From Symbiodinium kawagutii (Eukaryota > Sar > Dinophyceae > Suessiales > Symbiodiniaceae): a stretch of 64,000 nt of DNA. Each line of letters begins with the position of its first letter. The first letter of the stretch is position 1. Location: NCBI GenBank assembly GCA_009767595.1, contig VSDK01010127.1, forward strand, positions 685,191-749,190. Reading direction: 5' to 3'. Shown one piece after another: positions 53,522 to 63,905 of this stretch. The notes under the pieces were generated by a model. The model was not told the origin of the DNA. It saw only the letters and a program-made list of their open reading frames with translations, and ran no database searches. The translations under genes and the position numbers were made by a program.

Positions 53522-54379
53522 GGCCTTAGCTTGGGAGTTCTGGCGAAAGATGATGAATTGAAAGGTCAGAGGATATGAAGGACCTCTCAACAAGAGGTCG
53601 CTTCATTCATTCCGGTGATTATGTTAACATCTCATTTTGAATAATACCTATGAATTCGGTGGAGATTCAACGACTTAGTCTGATCTGAGGACAGTCCTAT
53701 AACTTATAACTACATAGTGGGGCGAAACAAAGCAAAACACCCAGCCAAAGGAGACCATTTGGGATGATCGTGCTAACAAAACAGCAACCCCAAAGAATGT
53801 TGCAGGGGTACAAACAACTGTTGGCGATAGAAAGACATTCTTTGTAGTACTGGGGAGTGCCGGATCGCAGCTGGGGCACCCTGTCTTCTTGCCGGGGAAA
53901 ACCATGATTGCTCACAATTTTTCAACGCCAATTACTGACCAGCAACTAACCAGTCATCAACAATGCATCAAAGAACCATCATTAAGCGTTAATTCAACCC
54001 TAACCATATGATTGTTTAGAGAAACCCATTTCTGGAAAGTGTACCGGCGGGCAATGGTGCTCGGTTTGTCCCCTTTCAGGGTTGAAAAATACGTTTCAAC
54101 CATGCTACCCCGGTGCAAATGGCGTGGACATGGGCAGTATTCCACAAATGAGAGCAACATACTACATAACTGACACAGGTAGATGAAAAAGTGGCAATGA
54201 AACTAATATGAAATACTCTGTTTCATGTGTTGCAAAACTGACCGGTCAAAAACACATACTAGATGAAACTAGCGCAATATTTTCAGATATGACAATTGAG
54301 AAAGCTTTCTGCCGGAACTGGGCACAGACGTATTATGCAGCACCTCTACACATGAAATGGTGTCGGCATCTTGTCATGC

Positions 54380-54500
54380 TAGTCCGGTTCCCAAGCCCAA
54401 CTGAGACTGAAGCCACCCAATCGACAAACGCTCGATGTATCCCCAACTACGTTCTGAATGCAGTTGCTTGATCCAAAATGATCTCCAACAAAAGGATGCA
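54380..54500. repeat. Dispersed repeat, copy 2 (pair with 3890-4010)
   Basis: CCGGTTCCCAAGCCCAACTG then AGACTGAAGCCACCCAATCG, and GCAGTTGCTTGATCCAAA. It lies about 0.9 kb upstream of the signal-peptide exon in the - strand sense. Confidence 0.7.
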
Positions 54501-55160
54501 TATACGTTTGCACAGCAGCACAGCAGCGTGATCCAACTGCTTCCAAATTTGTTATGCCAACTGCCTGGGCGCAAGTTAAAACATGAACCCAAGTTGAAGA
54601 TCATGCCGACTCGGCACCAAGAACTCATTTTGGACTTGCAAAAATACGAGGAGCGCCCCCGTTGCAAAGCCGCAAAGCATAAGTTCGCACAGCCATCTTC
54701 AGCGAGCTGGAAAAACGGGGTCAGGCATTCAGCATAGGTTTCCAATTGGTTTCAAGATGTTTCAAGAATCAAAATGGCAATCGCAATCGAAGTGCAACTT
54801 GGTGAGCAAATCCCTGTCTGAATTGCTCGAGCAAGTTGGACACCAGATTTTACAGGGTATAATCCGGGGGCTGGCTAGTCATGGGGTACCCGCTCTCTGT
54901 AAAATCAATGACCAGTCAAAAAAGTAGGGGGCTAGCACATCAGGGAGAGAGCCCGACCTACTCTTGGAACCCCTGTAAACAGTTCAGGGCCACTGTAAAA
55001 CCAGATTGTATTCATACCCCAACCATTGGCAAGGATCAAAAGTCTGTTTCCCAGATGTTCCAGGCAAACCAAACATGGAATTCCTGCATGTCGAAACCCA
55101 CCCTGTAGAAGCAGGGCTTGTTTTTTGGTTCTGAAATATCTCTCAAAATCCCCAGAATTC

Positions 55161-55172
55161 GAGCCAAAATGG
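55161..55172 (-). promoter_or_regulatory. Spliced-leader-like 12-mer
   Basis: The - strand reads CCATTTTGGCTC, an exact match to the central part of the dinoflagellate spliced leader, followed by GAA instead of AAG. It lies 1.6 kb upstream of the signal-peptide exon on the same strand. It could be a relic from a reinserted trans-spliced mRNA, or chance. Confidence 0.35.
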
Positions 55173-55544
55173 ATCCATTCAATTTATAGTCAGCACTTGC
55201 TGTGTGCGGGGATGTTCGTATAAATCCAGCTGCTTTTGAATTGTAGGATCGATTTTACATGATTTTCCAAACAGAAAACCCAACTGGATGTTCGCAGTCT
55301 TGGAAATTTCAATGTCTCCCCGTTTGAAGCCGGAATGGAAGTCTTGATGCTGTGCCAAAAGGAACAGTTTTGACTAGAGGTTGCAGAGATTCCTCCTGGG
55401 TTGCAGCACAAGTGCTCCTCCTGTGAAATGGATGCTAAAGTACGTTCATGTCTACAATCCATGTCTATCCCTATCATCTGTATATTCAATTTTTAAACTT
55501 TCTGCTTGTTCTACCTAAACTCTTGAATATCCTTCATATATCAC

Positions 55545-55635
55545 GTTGCCATTCCACCTGTCTATCTATGTATCCATTTGTTTATTTGTCTATCCATCTA
55601 TCCAGCTATCTACCTATCTATCTATCTATCTATCC
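55545..55635. repeat. CTAT microsatellite
   Basis: CTAT/CCAT units, giving spurious Tyr/Leu/Ser frames. Confidence 0.85.
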
Positions 55636-55756
55636 AACCCAATGCCTCCCCATGGAGCTCAGCGACTTCCTGATGATTCGACTCGCTGTGACCAGTGATG
55701 CGTTGACCAACGCGTCTGTCTGTCCCAGGTTTTTGTGGGAAAAAATGTTTGGCTGG

Positions 55757-55853
55757 GTGTTTCCTAAACAGAAAAACCCTCCCAAATCATCCATGATGAA
55801 CTTTCATAGTAGTAAACCACTCATCTTTTGGGTCCCCCCGTTTTCAGAAACCG
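55757..55853. mobile_element. MITE family 1 copy
   Basis: From GGTGTTTCCTAAACAG to GGGTCCCCCCGTTTTCAGAAAC, with the interior CAAATCATCCATGATG. Confidence 0.6.
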
Positions 55854-56019
55854 CCAACTAGGGCTGGTAAACCCGGCCCATCAAATCATGATGAGACCAA
55901 CTTGGGTGCCGCTGTAGATCAAGGGTCTCTTTCATGAGTACCGTTTCTTAAGGGCCACCATTACCAAGTCTATGAACCTAGTGCCACATTGTACAACCAA
56001 TTGCTCAAATGATTCTGAT

Positions 56020-56570
56020 TCCTCGCTGTTCTGCCTCACCCTGAGCTCAGATCGGCGAGCAAGGGCAATCAACACGCATCGCTGGTGCTCCTAAGGTTGA
56101 AACTGGCAGCACAACAGCAACGAGTGAAAGAGATATCGACCTACTTCCCAGTCTCCGTGTTCGAGCCGTGGCTTTCAACAACGGAGACCGGGTTTGAAAA
56201 CAAAACAAAGGAACTCCCGCAGATCGTGGGGTATCATGAACAGCAAGTGCTTTTCATGGCGGCCACAATGGGTTGAGCGTTCATGTTCCCACACGCTCTC
56301 TGCGCAAGTTGCAGAGGAAACTGAAGCAATGAAATGCTTAACCGGTTGGTGGCTGAACGACCCCTATGAGAAATATTAGCCAGTCAGCCAACCATCCCTA
56401 AAACCACCAACCAGCTTAAGATAGCTTCAGTATGCCTAAGTGTTTGATCAAGTCTTGGCATTCTCTGCTTTAAGCAGAAGTCAAGCGCCGAGATCGTGGT
56501 GCACCTGCAGACCTCCTCAGCTCATCAAGGCCAGCATGGCCAATGCAGCTCCTGGGCACTGCTTGCGGCA
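56020..56570. repeat. ~400-bp dispersed repeat, copy 3 (diverged)
   Basis: Shares TTGAAACTGGCAGCACAACA, CAGTCTCCGTG, GCAGATCGTGGGG and CATGGCCAATGCAGCTCCTGGG with 7440-7905 (and less with 6474-6870), in the same order and orientation. An anchor of the tandem-unit model. Confidence 0.65.
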
Positions 56571-57127
56571 ACCTCCATGGATTCCACAGAGAACCAACAG
56601 AGCTTCAGGTAAGTTTCCCTAATCATTTGGGATGGGGCCATCAGATATCTTGAATGCAAAACTCAGCGTGATTTGGGACATGAGTTGGGACTGCAAGCAA
56701 GACTGGGCTGTGGTGCTTTCACGGTGGCAATTTTACGCCAGCTGCGAGGTTGAATGATTCGGGCGTGGCTCTGAATGACCACCAACATCCGCATGATGGG
56801 TTTTGGGCTGGCAACATCGGATTGCTGCATAGAAGAAAAGCCCGGCCATTGACTTGCGACACAACAAGCAACCCGGCGAAATTTTGGTCTCTGTTCTTCA
56901 TCCCTTCTGGGCCATGTTTCCAGTTAAATGAAGCTATGAGCGGATCAAAACCACCATTGCCATCTTCCTGGCGATCTGCTACAAGTACCCGACAATTTTA
57001 CTTGGCCAGATTTTGGAAAAAATCCAGGTCATTTGGGTGGCTGACTGGCCAACCAGAAAAGGTGAACCCCCTTTTCTGGGACAACGTCGCTGCTGAAATG
57101 GTTCTGCTACCGTCATGTTGAAGATAA

Positions 57128-57193
57128 TATGGCTGTGGGTCAATACACTGTACCCCTGCGAAACATTCCAAATGACCCATAGCCCATAGCCAT
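57128..57193. mobile_element. MITE family 2, internally deleted
   Basis: Left end TGGCTGTGGGTCAATACAC, then directly the right end AATGACCCATAGCC. Most of the interior is lost. Confidence 0.55.
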
Positions 57194-57568
57194 GTGCAAA
57201 AATATGGTCAAGCTTTTTGGTATGACGCGTACTGTATGATGGCTGATATGAGTGGTCAGCACTCACAACGGGATTTGATCATTGGTCGGTACAAAGTTCT
57301 ATTTGTTTTCGAAACCGATTCTTTTCCGCACCACAGACTCAACATCTCATGGTCTCTCACCAAACCATGGGTTGTCAAATTCATTGATGAAACACCATGG
57401 AACTTGTGAACATCCAACAGCGCCCTTTCATCCATACATGGTGCTACTTCCAAAGCAGCAGCATGAATGGATAAACTCATGATATTCTATTTCCTGGTCA
57501 ATCTCACATGACATGGGCTATTTCCTGGTCGGGCAGGGATAGCTGGCTGGTTGCAGTTTTTGTTACAT

Positions 57569-57657
57569 GTTTCTCAAAATAGGGGGACCTCCAAATCATC
57601 CTTTATTAACTATTAGTACTAAACCAACCATTTTTGGGGTCCCCTATTTTGAGAAAC
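57569..57657. mobile_element. MITE family 1, best-preserved copy
   Basis: GTTTCTCAAAATAGGGG at the left and CCCCTATTTTGAGAAAC at the right form a perfect 17-bp inverted repeat. The interior is CAAATCATCCTTTATTAAC and AAACCAACCATTTTTGGGG. Confidence 0.85.
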
Positions 57658-58439
57658 CACCACATTCATGGTTACAAGCCGTGTGACAATCTAGGCATTT
57701 GCAACCCACCTCTTCTGCTGGGGCCACCTTGTTACCCGCACTGAACGGGCGTCAACAGCCTTACCCTCTCCCAAATCAGCTCCGAGTGTCCGGTCAAAAC
57801 CTGGGAGCGGTGCATGGGGCAGGAGTTAGGACTATAGATGGCCGTTCATGGACGTCCCTGAAATATGCATCACTTGAACAGATGGTCCTTTTAGATGAAG
57901 TTTAAAAGGGTCAATGATCAGATTATATCAGATTAATTATTCAATGATTTAAAAAAAGTTGACGTGGAAACCATTGAGCAAAACAACAAACTTATGCGGT
58001 GCATCCCGTTTGCCGGCGTTTATAGGCGTAATCTCTGATCCCACATCTTGTACTCCCTGTCCGTTTATCCCACATGAAGGTGCAAGATATCGACACTCTT
58101 CTGAGCCCCCAGCAAACCCTAAAAGTTGGCCTGGCCTAAAATTTTGCTAGTCAAAGAGACGGAAACAATGGTCATTTTCACCGGAAACCTTTCATCTCTC
58201 TGGGAACGAGAGTCGCCGTGCAGGTCAGTAGGTCCAGTTAACACAGTAACAAACCCGTCCTGCCATGGAAACTTCCCCATGAGTGGAGCACAGTTGCTGC
58301 AACCTCTGTTCAGAGCAAAACATTGCAGGAAAAAAAATGTTGATGAAAAACTTCTGCTTCTTGCCGCCACAGTCTGGGCGCACTTACTTCATGCACATGT
58401 TCATTTTCATTTTCATACTTCATGCACCCTCTAACAAAT

Positions 58440-59080
58440 GACTTCATGGATTACAGCAACCATCGCTAGACATCACCACCCTTGACCATCAACCGGTATC
58501 CACAATCACTTTTAAACACCATTTGGCCATTTGGCGTTGGTTCTTGAACGGTCATGAACCATCAACCAACCATCAGTGATTAACACAACCCTTACCAACC
58601 ATCACTGACATTATACTGCTACTCTTGACCATTATTATACATCCATTATCAAACATCCCTGTGAGCATTACATAACTATTGTCAACCATCATGAGCCACC
58701 ACAACATAATTAAGCATTATTTACCATCATAAACCATGACTTTCCATTATGAACCATCATTGCAACGATTACCATTCTCAACCAGTCAATCTGAGCCATC
58801 AGAAACCATTGGAGTTGTTAACCATCATCAACCATCATTAAGCACCATGAACCATCACTAATTAACCATCACTAGTGAACCATCATTAATTCACCATCAT
58901 CAGTTAACCATCATCAATAAACCATCACTAATTTTCCATCATTAACCATCACTAATCTACCATCATCAATTAATTAACCATCATTAATTGTCCGTCATCA
59001 ATTAAACACTATTAACCACCATTAACCACTATTAACCGCCACTAAATTCATCAGTTAACCTCATCATTAACCCCAAGATC
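58440..59080. repeat. ACCATCATTAACCATC satellite tract
   Basis: A degenerate tract, very regular from about 58800 to 59060 with ATTAACCATCACTA units. Confidence 0.85.
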
Positions 59081-59082
59081 TC

Positions 59083-59191
59083 CTTGTGCGTCGGCCGCTG
59101 GGGCTTCCCAACCGTTCTGCGGACGGCGCTCGACGAGATCTTCGGGTCGTTGGCGCCTCAGGCGCAACGCGGTCAGCAGTTGCAACGTATG
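59083..59191 (+). CDS. Orphan + strand exon candidate
   Basis: A GC-rich segment set in AT-rich satellite. After CCCCAAG the frame reads ISLCVGRWGFPTVLRTALDE then IFGSLAPQAQRGQQLQRM, followed immediately by a textbook GT donor (ATG|GTAAGTGA). The strand is opposite to the large gene. No partner exon or family was recognised. Confidence 0.4.
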
Positions 59192-59649
59192 GTAAGTGAT
59201 GAACTGGACAGGTTCCATGGTGGTTAATGTTGGTTTAATGTTGGTTCATGTTGGTTCATGTTGACATGGTTCAAGGTTGAACCTGCTTTTTGATCACTTA
59301 AAGGCTGCTAAGCGTGGTTCGTGGTTTAAAGGCTGTCAAGCGTGGCTCATGGTGGTAAATCGAAGGAAGTTCGGAAGTCAAACATCCGACTTGTGGAAAG
59401 TTGCAGCAGGTAGTCCGTCGGAAGAGGTATCAGAGAAAACTGATGTCAGAGATGCGCGTGTGACTGATGGGGAATCGCGCCGCGAAATGTTGTTTTTCAA
59501 TAATTTTGTGCTCCTTGATGGTCGAAAAGTCAGCTTGGTGAAGCGTTTTGGGATCCAATAGAGACAGATCAAGATCTGCAGACTTGGATAGAGAAAGAGA
59601 GACCAACAAACAGACATAGTCAAATAGACAAACAGCAAGTAGATGGAGA

Positions 59650-59735
59650 GATCAAATCAGATCAGATCAGATCAGATTAGATCAGATCAGATCAGATCAG
59701 TTCAGATCAGATCAGATCAGTTCAGATCAGATCAG
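59650..59735. repeat. GATCA pentanucleotide microsatellite
   Basis: Fifteen or so units of AGATC with occasional TTCAG variants. Each unit contains GATC. Confidence 0.95.
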
Positions 59736-59749
59736 TGGATAGATAGGTA

Positions 59750-59754
59750 GATCT

Positions 59755-59831
<77 letters not shown>

Positions 59832-59842
59832 GAGATAGATAC

Positions 59843-59909
<67 letters not shown>

Positions 59910-59945
59910 CATAGATAGATAGACAGATAGATAGATAGATAGAAA
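59750..59945. repeat. GATA microsatellite
   Basis: About 190 bp of nearly pure GATA. The Ile/Tyr/Leu/Ser frames here are artefacts. Confidence 0.98.
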
Positions 59946-60084
59946 GACAGGCAAATACAAATAGAGACAAGTTCCAGCCGCCTGTCGCTCTTTCAGTGGA
60001 TCGCCCTGCAATCCATTCATCTCAGCCAAGCACTGGAAACCTTCACCAGCAGTGAGCGTGCGGTACTCGTACTACTGGTAGTGC

Positions 60085-60760
60085 TAAGCATGATGATCAT
60101 CGTTGATGGTGGGATTTGTGATTGTCATCATGCACTGTGGTTCATCATGGTTGATGATGGCTTTAAATCTATAGTTGATCATTCAATTGAAAAGGGTCAA
60201 TGGTTAATTAATCACGATTTAGTTAATAGTGGTGGATGATGCTTGACACTGCTTCTTGATGGTTAATGATGGCTTGGTAGTTATGGCTAATTGATAGTGA
60301 TAAATGATAAATGTTGCTTAATGATGCCTACTGACGGTCCATGATTGTTGATCATCTGCAATGATGGCTACTGATAGTTCCTAATGCTAAAGAATGCTCA
60401 ACGGACCCAAACTACGCTTGGTTGTGCTTAATGACAGCTTGCGGTTTTGAAGGCGAATTGCGTTTACCTTCACCATAGTTGATGCTGGTTAATGAGTGTT
60501 CGTTGATGATCAATGGATGCTGCTTGTGCTTTATGGTGCGATTCATAGCGACTGATGATGGTTAAGAATGTTTGATGATTCGTGATTAATGATAGTTGGT
60601 CATGGTCAATGATGCTGAATGCTGCCTAATATTGTGCGATTACTAATTGTAGTTGCTGATGGTTCATGATAGTCGAGGATAGCTAATGTTAATGATGCTA
60701 AACGAAACGATTCGACGGGTCCTGATAGGTCATGGTGAGATTTGTGGCTAAGTGTGGTGA
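60085..60760. repeat. GATGGTTAATGATGG satellite tract
   Basis: Degenerate and in the opposite orientation to the tract at 58440-59080, so the two face each other across the microsatellites. Confidence 0.8.
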
Positions 60761-61495
60761 ATGATCAGCAGTAGTTTTTATGTTTGTGGTCATAAATCAC
60801 GTGCATACCGGACGACCCTGATAAAATGTTGCTGAGCTTGTTCAGTAGGGAAGCGGAATGAAGCATGAAGGAGGATGATGGCCTTACTCCTTACTTAGGG
60901 GCTTGCCCACCAGTGTCAGAGCCAGAAGCACCATTTGAGGATCTGCGATTCTCAATCGGTGCCGGATGGGTCGGCAATCCGGCGGTGAATACCAAATCAT
61001 ATTTTTGACACTTGCGTAGACCAATTAGTGTCACAAATCCAAATCCAGAATTCATATCACTATATAGATAATATCATGCATCTTTGCCAAGTTGTACAAC
61101 AGAGTCTGCAGACGTGATGCGGCTGATGCGCAAAAAAAAAAGACTGTTGTTTTCCTTATGATCAGGAGCCAAACGGGACACAGCTGGCTTCGCTCCCTCG
61201 ACGCAACAAACCCGGTCGCATACAGCACTCCTCCTGGACCTGCATCCGTGCATGACCACGCCTCACCGCAACGCTTCCCTACCTACACAATACACACTCG
61301 GACCTTCTGAAAGCCTCACCAGGACGCTTCCGCAGCTACACAGCGCGCACACAAGGCGGGCCGTCACACCACCAGCATCCACCAGCAACTTGTCCTCGCT
61401 CCCCTTGCGGTAAGGTGCAAACATCGGAGATGTTTTTGGGAAAATCTCCGCTGTTGCTGAGACAAGCTGAGTATCACGTTGATTTACACTCTTGC

Positions 61496-61588
61496 AAAGT
61501 AACCTGGAAGCTAAAAATCGCCATTTTTCATAGGTAAACCAGCTATACATGGTGGATTTTCCACTTCCAGGTTAGTTTACCAGAGTGT
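61496..61588. mobile_element. MITE family 3 copy
   Basis: ACACTCTTGCAAAGTAACCTGG at the left (read in parts) and CCAGGTTAGTTTACCAGAGTGT at the right are inverted copies. The interior has GGTGGATTTTCC. Confidence 0.7.
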
Positions 61589-61607
61589 AGGGGAACCCAA
61601 AGCCGAC

Positions 61608-61682
61608 TCAGTCCAACTCCAGACCCCAGCTTGAGGATGGCGAGGTGCGTGTAGTGGTCGAGCTGCTGTTGCTATCGTTTGC
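61608..61682 (-). CDS. Ser/Thr-rich exon of the neighbouring unit
   Basis: Acceptor TTGCAG|GCAAAC opens ANDSNSSSTTTRTSPSSSWG and then LELD and a stop at 61608, 25 codons. It lies 800 bp downstream of the Thr-run exon at 62482-62622, as 9311-9447 does from 10440-10508. It would be the C-terminal exon of the upstream copy of the large gene. Confidence 0.5.
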   Translation of the reverse strand, partial: ANDSNSSSTTTRTSPSSSWGLELD

Positions 61683-61944
61683 CTGCAACAGGTCGTGGCG
61701 AATGGTTCTTAGTGGTGGCTCACTTTTGTCAAAGGCTATGAGAAAAATGCGAGGTTTGATGAGGTATGCGAAGGTATGATGTGGTATAACGAGGTATTCC
61801 CGGCATGATGAGCTTAGGGATCTTAGGGTTGATGCAGCTGTGTGGTATGATGAAATCTGCTGCAGCGTGATCAGGTACTCTCTGGTAGATGCGCGTCTAG
61901 ATAGCTGAAAAGACATTGACAATCGCAACACTTCATAGTGTCAT

Positions 61945-62010
61945 GGAAGGCCTGGGAAAACATCCACTTCTATGATGGTGATTTTCATTGATTTTCCACA
62001 GCCAGGTGAG
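61945..62010. mobile_element. MITE family 3, remnant
   Basis: CCTGGGAAAACATCCAC...GGTGATTTTCATTGATTTTCCACAGCCAGGTGAG keeps the family's centre and part of the right end. Confidence 0.4.
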
Positions 62011-62481
62011 CATCAGCATCTACCAAAAGGTATCATGATGAGCTGAGCTATGGATTTGCGTCATCAACCCTGTACTGCGGCGATCATCAACTCGTCAACG
62101 CAATGGGTTCAAACCCAAACTCGGCCTGTCATCCCTAAGGGTCTTTGAATGTCTTTGATGCAGAGCTTGCGCACCTCCATGACTAAAAGTATCTGGGGAT
62201 GTGCTTGATAAAGAGCTTGAGCTCCCAGATGTACCCCAGATGTACCAGTGCTTCCACAGCAGCTCTACTGCATACATCTGCATACCATGTCTGTAAACCG
62301 TGAGCGCAAAGTCCAAATGGAGCCAAATGGCAAGCTTTGACCAACATGGGCAACAGCAACCGCACAGTCCGACAAAACATGTCGTCAACGCTTCGTGTTC
62401 AATATCTGCAATTGATGACAAGGGGTCAATCAGAGGTCTTGACATTCAACTCTTCCTGGTGGACTGGCACTTGATTCCCGC

Positions 62482-62622
62482 CTGCATAGAAGATGAAGAG
62501 TCGGACATCGAAGTCGATGAGGAGTTCGATGTCGATGAGGAGGTCGTTGATGAATCAGACCCCGTGGTCGTGGTGGTGGTCGTGGTGGTCGTCGTGGTGG
62601 TTGAGCGTGTTGTGACTCCAGC
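62482..62622 (-). CDS. Thr-run (mucin-like) exon of the neighbouring unit
   Basis: Acceptor GCCAAG|GCTGGAGTC, GC donor ATGCAG|GCGGG, 47 codons in phase 0-0. It starts AGVTTRS, has 13 consecutive Thr, then GSDSSTTSSSTSNSSSTS and MSDSSSSMQ. Near-identical over its start to 10440-10508. The Val-run frame on + and the His/Asp-run frame on - are shadows of it. Confidence 0.65.
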
Positions 62623-62684
62623 CTTGGCAGTCGCACGGCTCGCACTGTGACAAGTGCAGGAGAGTTGATTGATATAAGTGGTTA

Positions 62685-62935
62685 ATTAACCAACAAATGA
62701 TAACAATATAACCAACTAATAATGGGGGGATAATAACCAACAACACTGTAGGGANNNNNNNNNNNNNNNNNNNNNNNNNNNNNNNNNNNNNNNNNNNNNN
62801 NNNNNNNNNNNNNNNNNNNNNNNNNNNNNNNNNNNNNNNNNNNNNNNNNNNNNNNNNNNNNNNNNNNNNNNNNNNNNNNNNNNNNNNNNNNNNNNNNNNN
62901 NNNNNNNNNNTAGGGAAAACAATGGTTAATGATGG
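62685..62935. mobile_element. MITE family 2 copy spanning an assembly gap
   Basis: GGTTAATTAACCAACAAATG, then GGGGGGATAATAACCAACA on the left of the gap and TAGGGAAAACAATGGTTAATG on the right are the family-2 interior in inverted orientation. Confidence 0.45.
62755..62910. other. Assembly gap
   Basis: 156 unresolved bases. Confidence 0.99.
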
Positions 62936-63034
62936 TTTCTCCATATATAGGGAACCCAAAGAGATGTTTGGTTTGTTGCTCAAAATGATGAATATGATGT
63001 AAGATGATTTGGGGGTATCTTATTTTGAAAAACC
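62935..63034. mobile_element. MITE family 1 copy
   Basis: From GGTTTCTCCATATATAGGG to GGGGGTATCTTATTTTGAAAAACC. It directly abuts the family-2 element to its left. Confidence 0.6.
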
Positions 63035-63039
63035 ACCAT

Positions 63040-63620
63040 ATGCACCAAAGTCCTCTGACCGGATAATTGCACTCTCAGAACAATGCTTCAGCGCGTGTGT
63101 TAGTGTCCAAACCAACACTTTCCCACGGTTTCAGATCGGGATCGCAAATGGTCATGGAATGATCAGCTGCTGTTGGAGTGTTCATGTATCTATGTTCCAT
63201 TCCATCTGGATCTGACAGCTCTTCGGTCCCTTGCGTGTGTATCTAGAATCTGATAATCAATAAATGCCGGTTTGATTTGCGTGTGTTCTGGGTGCGCAAG
63301 GGGGCAGGGGTGTGATCCACAGGATCCACATATCCTAGTTATGAAGGCTAGCTGGCGCTGATGGGTATAGTGTTTTCAGGTTCGCGCAACCCGTTGGGTG
63401 GCCAATGCTTGAGCACCGTTGAGTACCCAATGCACCCATTATACAAGTGGATCAATGGGAACGTTTGGCTCCAGAATGTCGTTCAGTGATCATGATATCA
63501 GCTGGTCAATTAGGGTGATAAACCCTTACTTCCCCTCAGCCTACCAATGTTCTCCCAGCATTGCTTGGACATATTTCTGCGTCAATGAGCTCATCAATAA
63601 CAATCGAAGTGACAACCAGG
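63040..63620. other. Spacer or intron, nothing recognised
   Basis: No exon, repeat family or RNA gene could be identified. Confidence 0.4.
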
Positions 63621-63624
63621 ACAA

Positions 63625-63715
63625 GAGAAGAAGAAGAAGAAGAAGAAGAAGAAGAAGAAAAAGAAGAAGAAGAAGAAGAAGAACAACAACAACAACTACT
63701 ACTACTACTACTACA

Positions 63716-63810
<95 letters not shown>

Positions 63811-63863
63811 CACTACTACTTCTTCTTCTTCTTCTACTACTACTACTACTACTACTGCTACTG

Positions 63864-63900
<37 letters not shown>

Positions 63901-63905
63901 AGCAA
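63625..63905. repeat. GAA then CTA trinucleotide tracts
   Basis: (GAA)n to about 63682, then (CTA)n with TTC and CTG interruptions. The poly-Val/poly-Leu frame on the - strand is an artefact. Confidence 0.97.

Noticed and set aside
53675-53915. - strand frame with GCPSCDPALPSTT that might be a Cys exon
   Set aside because: A single CPSC motif upstream of the signal-peptide exon, with no module spacing and no acceptor of the AG|G type.
59722-60029. Repetitive Ile/Tyr/Leu/Ser membrane-like frame
   Set aside because: Translation of the GATA microsatellite.
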